64,000 nt of DNA from Planctomyces sp. (GCA_019636235.1 JAHBXW010000009.1:140673-204672), one strand, 5' to 3'. Counted from the first letter of the stretch, positions 18,187 to 26,645 are shown. Notes: generated by a model from the letters alone, not told the origin. Numbers and translations: made by a program.

Positions 18187-18445
18187 ATGATGATCGACGC
18201 CTGGATCGAGAACCATTGTCTCGTGCTGTTGTCGCCGGTCTTCTCGCGCGATTCGCACGCTGCGGGAGTCGCAGGGATTGAAGCAGGCCGATATCCCGGG
18301 CATCACCGATCGGCAGTTGCGTCGTGTTGAGCACGGCGAACAGGCGGCTTCGAAGTCGACTCTGGACGCGCTCGCCCGGGCTCATTCCCTGTCGCTGGCG
18401 GACTACGTCGCTCGACTCGCGAAGCAGGTCGCCGCGACCGGCTGA
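18187..18445 (+). pseudogene. XRE-type helix-turn-helix regulator, apparently frameshifted
   Basis: The ATG ATG at 18187, 5 bases after the DUF6754-like stop, opens a frame reading MMIDAWIENHCLVLLSPVFS that ends without homology at 18330. From about 18242 a different frame reads RAIRTLRESQGLKQADIPG, then ITDRQLRRVEHGEQAASKST and LDALARAHSLSLADYVARLA, ending at TGA 18443-18445. This is a clear XRE/HTH_3 DNA-binding domain. In the HTH frame there is no ATG, GTG or TTG between the upstream stop (18191-18193) and the domain. A one-base indel between about 18215 and 18250 would join the two. It may be a real mutation, an assembly error, a programmed shift, or use of a rare ATT start (18215). Confidence 0.65.
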
Positions 18446-18460
18446 GGTCCGCGGACCGCT

Positions 18461-19042
18461 TCAGAGCTTCAGGAAGTTCTCGAGCAACCGGATGCCGTCC
18501 GGCGTCAGGAAGCTTTCGGGGTGAAACTGCACGCCATGCACCGGATGCGTCCGATGCCGCAGCGCCATCACTTCCCGGGGATGGTCGGCGTCCTCGGTCC
18601 AGCCGCAGGCGACCAGGTCCGGCGTCAGCGTAGAGGCCGGCACGATCAGGCTGTGGTACCGCGTCGCCTGCATCGGGTTCGGCAGCCCCGCGAACAAACC
18701 CTGGCCGTCGTGATGAATCAGCGACGTCTTGCCGTGCATCAGGCGATCGGCACGGACGACCTGCGCGCCGTACACCTCCGCCAGGCACTGGTGGCCCAGG
18801 CAGACGCCCAGCACCGGCCGCGTCGGACCGAAATGCTCGATGACCTCCTTGGACAGCCCGGCCTCGCCCGGCGAGCAGGGACCCGGCGACACAATGACCC
18901 GTTCGGGGTTCAGCGCCGCGATCTCAGGAATCGTGATCTGATCGTTCCGCGCGACGCGGATGTCCAGCCCCGGATCGAGCTCCCCCAGCCGCTGCACGAG
19001 GTTGTAGGTGAACGAATCGTAGTTATCGAGAACGAAGATCAT
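18461..19042 (-). CDS. trpG/pabA: Anthranilate/aminodeoxychorismate synthase, glutamine amidotransferase subunit
   Basis: A 193-residue class I glutamine amidotransferase. It hydrolyses glutamine and passes ammonia to chorismate in tryptophan (TrpG) or folate (PabA) synthesis. The N-terminus MIFVLDNYDSFTYNLVQ, the nucleophile C81 in GVCLGHQ, and the catalytic pair H174/E176 in GVQFHPES are all present at normal spacing. TrpG and PabA functions cannot be separated by sequence here and one protein often serves both. No trpE or pabB is adjacent. Its start overlaps the end of the transglutaminase gene by 20 bases, so it is the last gene of the DUF58-transglutaminase transcript, which is an odd place for it. 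Confidence 0.95.
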   Translation of the reverse strand: MIFVLDNYDSFTYNLVQRLGELDPGLDIRVARNDQITIPEIAALNPERVIVSPGPCSPGEAGLSKEVIEHFGPTRPVLGVCLGHQCLAEVYGAQVVRADRLMHGKTSLIHHDGQGLFAGLPNPMQATRYHSLIVPASTLTPDLVACGWTEDADHPREVMALRHRTHPVHGVQFHPESFLTPDGIRLLENFLKL

Positions 19043-21371
19043 GGCCGTTGGAGTTTACGCGGGTCGGCTGCGAAAGACAGTCATCCAGTTTCGAGAGCTG
19101 CGACTCCAGGCGGCGTTCCTCCTCGGGAGTCAGCGCGACGCCGCCGAACCGCACGCGGTAAAAGTCGCGGGTCAGCTCGGCGGCCAGCGCGGGGGGCAGT
19201 TCGCCCGGTCCGCGTGTTTCCAGCCAGTCGTCGACGGCGGCGCCGAATTCCGCCGCCGTCTGCGAACGTTCGGGGGACAGGCCCGCCCGGGCCAGGATGT
19301 CCCGGAACCGTTGATAGAACTCCACCACGTGCTGCGGCCCGTCCGCCGATTGTTCGCGCCGCCGCCAGGAGCGGAGCCTGCGGAGCACGCTCATCACGAC
19401 CCGCGCGAAGAGCGCCAGCCCCGAAAGCAGCAGGAAGACCGTCAGCCCGCCCCGCCAACTGATCCACTGCTGGGGGTTGCGCAGCACATTCCAGACGAAT
19501 GACGCGATCCGCGCGCTGGTGCCCCGAATGTCGCGAATGCGTTCCCACAGGTCCTTTCCGAGTTCCAGCAACGGCCCATAGATGACCGCGCTCTGCTGCG
19601 GACTGTTCATCGAGATGCCCTGCCGCCACATCGACTGCATGAGTTCGCCGACGCTCTGGAAGATGTTGCGGCCGCTGCGATCGGCGCGGTTGACTTCGGC
19701 GTCGCGGATCGCGGGGGTGGCATCCAGCGTGATCCAGCCGTCGTCGAGCAGCGCTTCGACCCACGCATGGGCGTGCCGCTGCAGGACGATGTAACGGTTG
19801 CCGGCGCTGTCCCAGTAGCCCCCCTTGAAGCCCGTGACGAGCCGCGAAGGGATGCCGGCTTCGCGAAGCATCAGGGCCAGCGCCGTGGCGAAATATTCGC
19901 AGTGGCCGCTGCGCCTGTTGAGCAGGAAATCGTCGAGCGGGTCGATCGACGGGTCGGCGACGGTCAGCCGCGCAGTGTAGGTGAATCGATCGCCATCGCG
20001 GAGGAACGTCTCAATCCGCTGGGCTCTGGCCAGTTCCGAGGCGTCAGGGGGCAGGCCCCGAAGCGCTTCCCGGGTCAGAGGTCCGATGCTCTTCAGGTTC
20101 TCGGGAAGCTGGATCAGGCCGGGGGAGTAGGCCCGCTCGTTGACGCCGGGCAGCGACTGAATGCGCGTCGGCGATTCCGGGGCCCCGACGATGGCCGCCG
20201 GGGTCGGATCGGCGTACAGCGTGTACTCGAACGAGTCGAAGTTGGCCTCATCGGTGCGGATGTATTCGTTCGTCGCGGTGCGGCGTTCGATCGTCGTGTT
20301 GGGCGTCTGGCTGACGCAGGCCACCGGATGGCCGACGGAGAACAGCGTGCGCGTGCCCACGGATTTCAGAGAGATGTTGATTCGCACCAGCGGCCGCCGC
20401 GGCGGATGATACTGCGTCGTGCGGATGCCGCGGACGCTGAAGCTGTCCCAGCGCCCCCGCCGGTAATACTCCAGCGTGCGGGCGCGGAACAGCGGCGATT
20501 CGCCCAGCCAGGCCTCGGTGCGATCCCCCGGCCACGCCCGCTGGCTGGGGTGTTCCTGGAATCGCGCCTCGAGGGCGACTTCGTTGCTGGCCATCAGTTC
20601 GCCGATGTCCCCCAGCCGGACCTGATCGGCGAATCCGCTGGTCCGAATGGCCGCCAGCCGCGAATCGTCGAAGAACCGCATGCGGCTCATCCACACCCGG
20701 GGCACCAGCAGGAAGAACAGCATCGCGGTCAGCAGTCCGGCCGCCGTCATGGCCGTCACGTTCGTGGCGAATCGCACGCTGATCAGCCGGAACCGATCAT
20801 CCAGCCGCAGGCCGGGCAGCGCGTACGTTCCGGCCATTTGCGGCAGCGGCGGCTGGTCCAGCATTGACCGCTGATCTTCGTCGAGCGGCAGCGACCGCCG
20901 CGTCCGCGCCACGGCGCTCTGGGCCGTGAACACCGCCAGCGTCCACAGCGCCGCCAGCATCCAGCCAAACAGCGCCAGACCGAACCAGGGCGCGCTCGTC
21001 AGCACCGAAGCGACCGCGACCTGCAGCAGCGACAACGCCAACAGCCACCAGATCACGCGCCGCCGCTTGGGCTGCGCGAGGAACACCCATGTCAGATACA
21101 CCAGCAGGTGGCCGCCCGACAGCAGCCGGGCCTCGATCGAACCGGACAACAACTCGGCTGCCGCGGCGAAAATCGCCAGCAGCCCAGCCAGGTTCAGCGC
21201 CCACCAGGGGGGCTGCAGACGCCGCGGGCCGTCGCACAACCGCCAGGTCAGCACGCCCACCGGAATCGAAATGACCGCCAGCGGCTGACCTTCGGCGGTC
21301 GCGAAGATCACGCCCGACAACATTGCCAGCAGCGTCACGCTGAACGTCAGAATCGAATGCAGGTGTCCCAT
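19023..21371 (-). CDS. TgpA-like membrane transglutaminase (DUF3488 + transglutaminase core)
   Basis: A 782-residue membrane protein. About six transmembrane helices fill residues 1-210, followed by a large extracytoplasmic region with the transglutaminase-like core. The catalytic triad is visible as Cys in SGHCEYFATALALMLREAG (about residue 490), His in RHAHAWVEALLDDGW (about 534) and Asp in TLDATP (about 548). A further helix (about 637-660) precedes a cytoplasmic tail resembling DUF4129. TgpA-type proteins are usually encoded beside DUF58 and MoxR ATPases; here DUF58 is directly upstream but MoxR is not in view. The gene overlaps trpG/pabA by 20 bases. Substrate unknown, probably an envelope protein. 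Confidence 0.92.
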   Translation of the reverse strand: MGHLHSILTFSVTLLAMLSGVIFATAEGQPLAVISIPVGVLTWRLCDGPRRLQPPWWALNLAGLLAIFAAAAELLSGSIEARLLSGGHLLVYLTWVFLAQPKRRRVIWWLLALSLLQVAVASVLTSAPWFGLALFGWMLAALWTLAVFTAQSAVARTRRSLPLDEDQRSMLDQPPLPQMAGTYALPGLRLDDRFRLISVRFATNVTAMTAAGLLTAMLFFLLVPRVWMSRMRFFDDSRLAAIRTSGFADQVRLGDIGELMASNEVALEARFQEHPSQRAWPGDRTEAWLGESPLFRARTLEYYRRGRWDSFSVRGIRTTQYHPPRRPLVRINISLKSVGTRTLFSVGHPVACVSQTPNTTIERRTATNEYIRTDEANFDSFEYTLYADPTPAAIVGAPESPTRIQSLPGVNERAYSPGLIQLPENLKSIGPLTREALRGLPPDASELARAQRIETFLRDGDRFTYTARLTVADPSIDPLDDFLLNRRSGHCEYFATALALMLREAGIPSRLVTGFKGGYWDSAGNRYIVLQRHAHAWVEALLDDGWITLDATPAIRDAEVNRADRSGRNIFQSVGELMQSMWRQGISMNSPQQSAVIYGPLLELGKDLWERIRDIRGTSARIASFVWNVLRNPQQWISWRGGLTVFLLLSGLALFARVVMSVLRRLRSWRRREQSADGPQHVVEFYQRFRDILARAGLSPERSQTAAEFGAAVDDWLETRGPGELPPALAAELTRDFYRVRFGGVALTPEEERRLESQLSKLDDCLSQPTRVNSNGHDLRSR

Positions 21372-21385
21372 GTGCGGCGTTCCCG

Positions 21386-22783
21386 TCAGGTCCAGCTGAA
21401 CAGCCGCAGGCGTTCAATGTCGGAGACGTCCAGCACGCGAATCGTGCTCCGCGGATCGAGGCGGTGCTCGTCGTGCAGTCGCGGGAGTTCCTCGCGGATG
21501 ATCTCAGGGCGTGGACTGATCAACAGCACCGTCGGCCGGCGTTCGGCGGTCCGCTGCGTGAACGCCAGCAGCCGGCGCCAGTCGGCGACGGGGGAGGGCT
21601 CGAGGATGGCCAGCGCGTCGAGCAGCGGTTCGAGAGGCTCGCCGCGGAACTGTCCGTTCCATTCCATCGGCGTCGCTCCGTCGGCCGCGAGCGCCACGGG
21701 CGCGTCCCGGCTGCCGCGCAGCTGCTGGACGCAGATGGTTGTCACAAAGCTGATCGCCAGTTCGAGCGCCTCGGCATCCGCGGGGGCGGCCTGCGCGGGC
21801 CGCCAGGCGTCCAGCAGCAGGACCATCGGCGAATCCCGCTCGTCCCGGAATTCGCGGACCATGAGCTCATTGCGGCGGGCCGACGTCCGCCAGTGAATCG
21901 TCCGCGGATCATCGCCGCTGTGATAATCGCGGAGGCGGTGAAACGTCTCGGCCGATTGCGTGACATGTGCGGCGGAGTGCGTCGAGTCATGCGTCGCTTC
22001 GGTCAACCGCCGCCAGTTCGTCGCCAGTCGGCCCAGCCGGGGATATACGAGCAGGCCGCCGGGCAACTCCGACTGCAGCCCCCGTTCGACGACGCCCAGC
22101 GGAAACCGGGACAGCAGCACCACCGGACCAAACACCGCCGGACCCCGGCTGCTGATCGACAGGCGATAAGCCCCCGATTGCCGGCTGCGCCGCGGCGCGT
22201 GGACGAACAGCACTTCGGGTTCGAGCACTTCGCCCGCGGCCTCCACGCGATCCCGGACGTTCATCATCCAGGCGGGGAACAGTCGCTTCCGGTTCGACAA
22301 CTCCAGCTCCACCGAGAAGCACTCGCCCGCCATGACCCGCTCTGGAGTGACGCGCCTCACCTGCAGCCGCTGCAGCATCGCGACGATCAGGAATCCGTTG
22401 ATCACCCAGGGGCCGGCCAGGCAGCAGAACACGAGCAGCAGCGGGTTGGACCGTCCCAGCAGCGAGCCGACGAACAGCGCCATCATCAGCAGCACGAACA
22501 CCCGGCCCTCGACCGGCAGGTGAAACCGGTGCCGCGTCAGGCCGCTGCCGCTGAACCTGGGCCACAGTGCGGAGACGAGGTCCGTCAGCCCCCAGGCCAG
22601 AAAGTAGGCGCCGCAGATGATGATCGCCCAGTGTCCGACGGCGCCCAGCCGCTCGCCGATCGGACGCCAGGCGAGTTCGCCGATGATGGCGGCCAGCCCG
22701 AGCGCCGTGAACACGATTCCCGCCCGCGAAAACTGGCCCCTCCGGCGTGCGGCGGAGATCGTGCGGGAGGGGCGGGGGGGCAT
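21386..22783 (-). CDS. DUF58 domain membrane protein
   Basis: A 465-residue protein. Hydrophobic segments occupy about residues 20-40, 55-78 and 100-145. The DUF58 signature YHSGDDPRTIHWRTSAR sits in the cytoplasmic-type C-terminal half, followed by a von Willebrand A-like LLLDAWRP region. DUF58 proteins commonly work with MoxR AAA+ ATPases and TgpA transglutaminases in envelope maturation. The start is placed at the ATG at 22783 (MPPRPSRTISAARRR); the frame is open to 22876 but the extra 31 residues look non-coding. It ends 14 bases before the transglutaminase start, so the two are cotranscribed. Confidence 0.92.
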   Translation of the reverse strand: MPPRPSRTISAARRRGQFSRAGIVFTALGLAAIIGELAWRPIGERLGAVGHWAIIICGAYFLAWGLTDLVSALWPRFSGSGLTRHRFHLPVEGRVFVLLMMALFVGSLLGRSNPLLLVFCCLAGPWVINGFLIVAMLQRLQVRRVTPERVMAGECFSVELELSNRKRLFPAWMMNVRDRVEAAGEVLEPEVLFVHAPRRSRQSGAYRLSISSRGPAVFGPVVLLSRFPLGVVERGLQSELPGGLLVYPRLGRLATNWRRLTEATHDSTHSAAHVTQSAETFHRLRDYHSGDDPRTIHWRTSARRNELMVREFRDERDSPMVLLLDAWRPAQAAPADAEALELAISFVTTICVQQLRGSRDAPVALAADGATPMEWNGQFRGEPLEPLLDALAILEPSPVADWRRLLAFTQRTAERRPTVLLISPRPEIIREELPRLHDEHRLDPRSTIRVLDVSDIERLRLFSWT

Positions 22784-23229
22784 CGCTGAGGCCGGGACTC
22801 GAAGCGGAAATGGAAGCGGCGATGGGACCGGGGACAGAGTTTGCCGATTGTTCCGTCGGACGCGGCGGAGTTTCAACCCCCGCCACGGGCCGATTTGCCC
22901 GGGCGTCGCCGGAAGGCCACGCGCCCCGATATTCGCCCCAGATGGACTCTGCAGCGCCGCCCCGGTCGATTTTGGCCGCCCGTCCGGGTGCGACGGCAGT
23001 GAGGGCCGCCCGGAGGTCGAACCGTTTCAATGAGATTGCGTCCGGCGACCGGCGTTCGGTTGTTGACCCTGGTTTTTCCGGACCCGTACAATCGTTGGAC
23101 CCCTCGCGTTTTCGCTGGATTCCCGCGGTTGAATTCCCGTGTCGGCGTCACGTCCGGCGCAGACGTCGCCGCAAAGTCCTGGTTCTTAAGTCCTCGTTCC
23201 CGTCCCCTGGCTGAGCAGACGAACGGCCC
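22784..23229. other. Divergent intergenic region with a promoter and 137-base leader
   Basis: 446 bases lie between divergent DUF58 and the coiled-coil gene. The only signal I can support is the plus-strand promoter at 23063-23092. The transcribed leader after it is long, but I see no open small gene or recognised riboswitch in it. Confidence 0.5.
23063..23092 (+). promoter_or_regulatory. Candidate sigma70 promoter of the envelope cluster
   Basis: TTGACC (23063-23068) and TACAAT (23087-23092) are separated by 18 bases; five of six and five of six positions match the sigma70 consensus. Transcription would start near 23099, giving a leader of about 130 bases before the GTG at 23230. Confidence 0.65.
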
Positions 23230-23961
23230 GTGCAAACGCTCATCAGCAAATGCCTCGTGGTGCTCGTAACGGTCTGCAGCCTCTGTTTTTTGGGGTTCGC
23301 CCTGGCGACGACGCTGGGCGGACCTAACTGGTCGGCGGAGATGCTGGAGCTGCAGGGGAACGCCAAGACGTTCGAACTGCAGGGGGGGGCGGAGTTTCGC
23401 GGTTTTGAGTTTTCCGTGACTCCCTCGCCGCCGTACCGCTGGACGGTCGTCCGCGGCCGCGATCGGCAGAGCGTGTCGAACAACGCCATCGCCCCCAAGG
23501 CGATCGTTGACAGCCTCAAGGCTGTGACGCAGGAGCAGCAGACGCGGATTCGCGAGCTGCAGGAACGGCGGGGCGATCTGCAGAAGCTGCTGGACGAGTG
23601 GAAGGGAAATTCCACCGCGGACGAGCAGGCGCTGGGGGACCGGGTTGCGGACCTGTTGAAAACGTACGAAGCCACCCGCGCCGAGGCGTCGCAACTGGCC
23701 ACCCAGGTGGCTCGCGGAACCGAAGAAGCGCAGAAGATCGAACAGCGGATCGCCGAGCGTCGCGAAGACGTGATTCGGTTGCGGACGCAGTTGGCGGAAA
23801 TCCGGACGGACGGGTTCCGCCAGCGGGAATTGAGGCAGGAACTGACCGACCAGCTGCAGGAGTTGCTGGCGATTCTCGAGCAGGCGAAGGAGCGCAATCA
23901 GCAGCTTCACCAGTCCCAGGGCGGCGCTGGAGTCGCCGTGACGGGTTCGGGGACGCTGTAA
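23230..23961 (+). CDS. Membrane-anchored coiled-coil protein
   Basis: A 243-residue protein, not a named family. A single N-terminal hydrophobic anchor (about residues 6-28, SKCLVVLVTVCSLCFLGFAL) is followed by a short extracytoplasmic region and then a continuous heptad coiled coil from about 95 to 230, rich in Glu, Gln, Arg and Leu (for example QQTRIRELQERRGDLQKLLD). Translation starts at GTG. It is first in the plus-strand cluster that runs to 36207 and has the same architecture as the next gene, suggesting the two form a structural pair in the envelope. The function is not known. Confidence 0.8.
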   Translation: MQTLISKCLVVLVTVCSLCFLGFALATTLGGPNWSAEMLELQGNAKTFELQGGAEFRGFEFSVTPSPPYRWTVVRGRDRQSVSNNAIAPKAIVDSLKAVTQEQQTRIRELQERRGDLQKLLDEWKGNSTADEQALGDRVADLLKTYEATRAEASQLATQVARGTEEAQKIEQRIAERREDVIRLRTQLAEIRTDGFRQRELRQELTDQLQELLAILEQAKERNQQLHQSQGGAGVAVTGSGTL

Positions 23962-23965
23962 ACGG

Positions 23966-23989
23966 GCCGGCCTGCGATCGCAGGCCGGC
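23966..23989. other. Perfect 24-bp palindrome
   Basis: This is a 12-base stem with no unpaired loop, centred on GCGATCGC, located 5 bases after the stop of the coiled-coil gene. There is no T-tract, so an intrinsic terminator is not supported; it could still act as a transcript-stabilising or attenuating hairpin inside the cluster. Confidence 0.7.
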
Positions 23990-24042
23990 GGCGGCAATTT
24001 CGGATTCGAGTGCCCTGATAGCGGCTGGGTGAGGGAAGACAC

Positions 24043-24912
24043 ATGTCGACGGTCGGGAAGATTCTGATCGGCCTGCAGCTCGCGCTGAGCGTGGTGTTCA
24101 TGGCCATCGCCGGCGCCGTCTATTCGGCGCACACCAACTGGAAGACCAAGCACGACACCGTGCAGAAGTCTCTGCAGGCGGAACAGTCGTCGCGCACCCA
24201 GGCTCAGCAGAATGCCGAGCAGGAGAAGGCGACGCTGACGACGCAGTTCAACAGCGAACGGGATCAGCGGCTGCGGGTCGAGACCGAGCTGGCGACGGCG
24301 CAGACGTCCATCGCCGCGCTGACCCGCGACAAGAACGATCTGCAGGCCCAGATTCAGACGCAGACCGGCCTGGCCGAAACGAAGGCCAATGAGGCCGGCT
24401 ATCGCGACGAAGAGGCCCGCAAGCAGCGGACCATCAACAGCGATCTCCAGGCGCGGCTGGACGAAACCGTCCTCCGCAATCGCGAGATGGAAGACACGCT
24501 GTTCAGCCTGAACCGCCAGCTGGCCGATCTGCAGGTCCGGCATGACGAGCTGCTGGAAGCCCGGGAATTTCTGAAGCGGGTCGTCGCCCAGCACAACCTG
24601 AGCACGAATCCGCGGGAAGTCGCGGCCCTGCAGAGCCCGCCGCCTGTGGTCGATGGCGTCGTGCAGGAAGTCCGGATGGATCGCACGAACCGTCCGCACA
24701 TGGTGCTGATTTCCATCGGCAGCGACGACGGCCTCGTGAAGGGGCATCGGCTGGAGGTGTTTCGCACCAGCCGGGATGGCCGCGACGGGCGGTATCTCGG
24801 TCGCATTCGCGTGCTGAGCACCCAACAGAACGAAGCGGTCTGCGAAGTCATCGACGCAGTCAAGAATGGCATTATCGAGGTGGGAGACAATGTCACGACG
24901 AAGCTCCTCTAG
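24043..24912 (+). CDS. Membrane-anchored coiled-coil protein with C-terminal beta domain
   Basis: A 289-residue protein, not a named family. One N-terminal transmembrane segment (about residues 7-29, ILIGLQLALSVVFMAIAGAV) leads into a long coiled coil from about 35 to 190 with heptad-like QAEQSSRTQAQQNAEQEKAT. The last 75 residues are a beta-rich domain (HMVLISIGSDDGLVKGHRLE, YLGRIRVLSTQQNEAVCEVI) that recalls MreC- or FlgT-type C-terminal barrels; that comparison is mine and unverified. Its end overlaps the start of a 47-codon gene by 23 bases. With the preceding gene it may form an envelope scaffold. Confidence 0.82.
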   Translation: MSTVGKILIGLQLALSVVFMAIAGAVYSAHTNWKTKHDTVQKSLQAEQSSRTQAQQNAEQEKATLTTQFNSERDQRLRVETELATAQTSIAALTRDKNDLQAQIQTQTGLAETKANEAGYRDEEARKQRTINSDLQARLDETVLRNREMEDTLFSLNRQLADLQVRHDELLEAREFLKRVVAQHNLSTNPREVAALQSPPPVVDGVVQEVRMDRTNRPHMVLISIGSDDGLVKGHRLEVFRTSRDGRDGRYLGRIRVLSTQQNEAVCEVIDAVKNGIIEVGDNVTTKLL

Positions 24913-25033
24913 CAGCGAACCGACGCCGGACGTGTATACGGGACTGCTGTTCGTGTCCCTGGCGTCGTTGTGCATTGGCATCGGCCTGTTGGTGGCCGAG
25001 CTGATGACGTACGACTTCCAGATCGGCGGCTGA
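24890..25033 (+). CDS. Small single-span membrane protein (47 aa)
   Basis: This small gene starts at an ATG inside the end of the coiled-coil gene, in another frame. The product is MSRRSSSSEPTPDVYTGLLF followed by VSLASLCIGIGLLVAELMTY and DFQIGG. A hydrophilic Ser/Pro N-terminus precedes one transmembrane helix of about 22 residues. The organisation, the clean hydrophobic helix and the 23-base overlap with the preceding gene support translation as a coupled small subunit. The function is unknown; it probably partners the coiled-coil membrane proteins. Confidence 0.72.
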   Translation: MSRRSSSSSEPTPDVYTGLLFVSLASLCIGIGLLVAELMTYDFQIGG

Positions 25034-25127
25034 ACCGATCCTTCGGGAATCCCGGCCGGCGGCGCGTGGTCACTGGACAGCGCGCCGTCGGCCGTTTTGC
25101 GTTGAGTTCGCCGCGTTCCGCGCGGGC

Positions 25128-25136
25128 TGGTAGAAT
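25128..25136 (+). promoter_or_regulatory. Candidate extended -10 element before the DUF1598 gene
   Basis: TGG directly followed by TAGAAT (25131-25136) fits an extended -10 (TGnTATAAT). No good -35 at 17-18 bases is visible. Transcription would begin about 22 bases before the ATG at 25165. Confidence 0.45.
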
Positions 25137-25164
25137 GCCGTCGGGGCCGATTCCGGAGTCTGCC

Positions 25165-26520
25165 ATGCGACGTCTCGCGCTTCCTGCCGTCCTGCTGTTC
25201 GCCGCGGCCTGCACGCTGCTTGCGCCCCGGCCTGCCGCTGCCCAGTTGTTTCCCCCCGCCGGTGTGCTGATCGACGCGGAGGGAGTGCTGCGCGTGCAGC
25301 AGCCCCCGCAACAGCCGCAACGACGTCAGCGGGCGGCGTCCCGCAAACGCGACGCGGCCGATGTCGTCTGCGTGTCGCTGCGGCGACTCGAACTGTCCTG
25401 CCGCGAGGCGGGCGGATCCGTCGACGAACTGCCGCCGGAACTGCAGACGCTGGGGGGCCTGTACCGGATCGACGAGGTTCTGCTCGTTCCGGAGGAGAAT
25501 GACATTCTGCTGATTGGTCCCGCCGAACCGCCGGCCGTCGGCGAGGGCGCTGCGCATTTCGGCTCGACGACGGGGCGGCCGCTGATCCGGTTGGAAGACT
25601 GGGTCGTCGCGCTCCGCGCCGCGAGCCGTTCGGGCGTCATCACCTGTTCGATCGACCCCGATCCGGACCGGCTGCGGAAGTACGACGCTCACATCCGCAA
25701 CACGCTCCCGCAGGTCACGCTGGCGACGGCGCCCCGCTGGTATGCGCAGCTGGCGGACATCCTCGGCCGGCAGGACGTATCGATCTCCGGCGTGCCCGAG
25801 GACTCGCGGATCGCATCAGTGCTGGCCATTGCCGATTACTCGATGAAGCGGATCGCAATCGGCGTCGAGCCGTCCGGCGTGCCGCAGATCAAAAGCCAGT
25901 TGGCGCTGGCCGGCGCCGATCGAGGCGCGACGATGCAGCGCTGGTGGTTCGCGCCGCTGTACGACCCGGTGGAGGTCAACGCCGATCGCAGCCAGTATCG
26001 GCTGTTCGGCCCGCGCGTGCAGCTGTGCGCCCAAGAGGAGCTGATCGGTCCCGATGGCCGCCGTCGCGACGCCGCTCAGACTCGGCTGTCCTCGCAGCGC
26101 TTCGCGCAGAACTTCACCGAACACTACGAGGCGCTGGCGGACCGGCAGCCCGTATTCGCGGAACTGCACAGCCTGTTCGACGTCGCGATCGCCGCGGCGC
26201 TGATCGTGCGCGAGCGGCTGCCGCAGCGTGCGGACTGTCCGCTGCCGGCGTTCTTCGATGCCGAATCGCTGACGACGCCCGCCCACACCGTGCCCAGGTT
26301 CGTGGAGTCGCAGGCGCTGACGCGGAAGGTGAACGCGACGACCGTCGTCGGTCTGGTCGGCGGCATCTCGATTTCCTTCGGGGACGTCCTGAGCCGCGAA
26401 CAGGAACTGACCACGACCCGCGAGATCGCCGAGCCGCCTGCCACGGACGGGGACTCGGAGCAGGGGCCATTCGCCTGGAAAGTGGAACCGATCGCAGAGC
26501 CCTCCCGCAAACCCCGGTGA
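25165..26520 (+). CDS. DUF1598 family exported protein
   Basis: A 451-residue protein. The N-terminal 25 residues are a signal peptide (LALPAVLLFAAACTLLAPRP, then AAAQ). The body matches the DUF1598 type: LRRLELSCREAGGSVDELPP near residue 60, GLYRIDEVLLVPEENDILLI, LRAASRSGVITCSIDPDPDR, ASVLAIADYSMKRIAIGVEP and RWWFAPLYDPVEVNADRSQY. These proteins are restricted to planctomycetes and relatives, and no activity is known. I start it at the ATG at 25165, which gives the signal peptide; the frame is open further upstream without coding character. It sits in the middle of the envelope cluster, 131 bases after the small membrane protein and 274 bases before the first giant protein. Confidence 0.85.
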   Translation: MRRLALPAVLLFAAACTLLAPRPAAAQLFPPAGVLIDAEGVLRVQQPPQQPQRRQRAASRKRDAADVVCVSLRRLELSCREAGGSVDELPPELQTLGGLYRIDEVLLVPEENDILLIGPAEPPAVGEGAAHFGSTTGRPLIRLEDWVVALRAASRSGVITCSIDPDPDRLRKYDAHIRNTLPQVTLATAPRWYAQLADILGRQDVSISGVPEDSRIASVLAIADYSMKRIAIGVEPSGVPQIKSQLALAGADRGATMQRWWFAPLYDPVEVNADRSQYRLFGPRVQLCAQEELIGPDGRRRDAAQTRLSSQRFAQNFTEHYEALADRQPVFAELHSLFDVAIAAALIVRERLPQRADCPLPAFFDAESLTTPAHTVPRFVESQALTRKVNATTVVGLVGGISISFGDVLSREQELTTTREIAEPPATDGDSEQGPFAWKVEPIAEPSRKPR

Positions 26521-26645
26521 GGGGGGTGTTTGCGGACTGCCGGCGGGCGAATCTCACATTTGAGTCGATCAGGTCGGCGCAACCGGCAGCTCATGCAGAA
26601 CTGCTGCGAGCCGTTCCCGGACGCCCGAAACGGGAGCAGGCCGCT

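Noticed and set aside
15571..18385. Long minus-strand frames (511 and 554 codons) opposite the GlmL-associated genes
   Set aside because: They are products of high GC at third codon positions; the sense strand has signal peptide, transmembrane and KOW-like features.
22873..25692. 939-codon minus-strand open frame across the coiled-coil genes
   Set aside because: Antisense to genes with clear coiled coils and a DUF1598 protein; no homology pattern and no plausible start.
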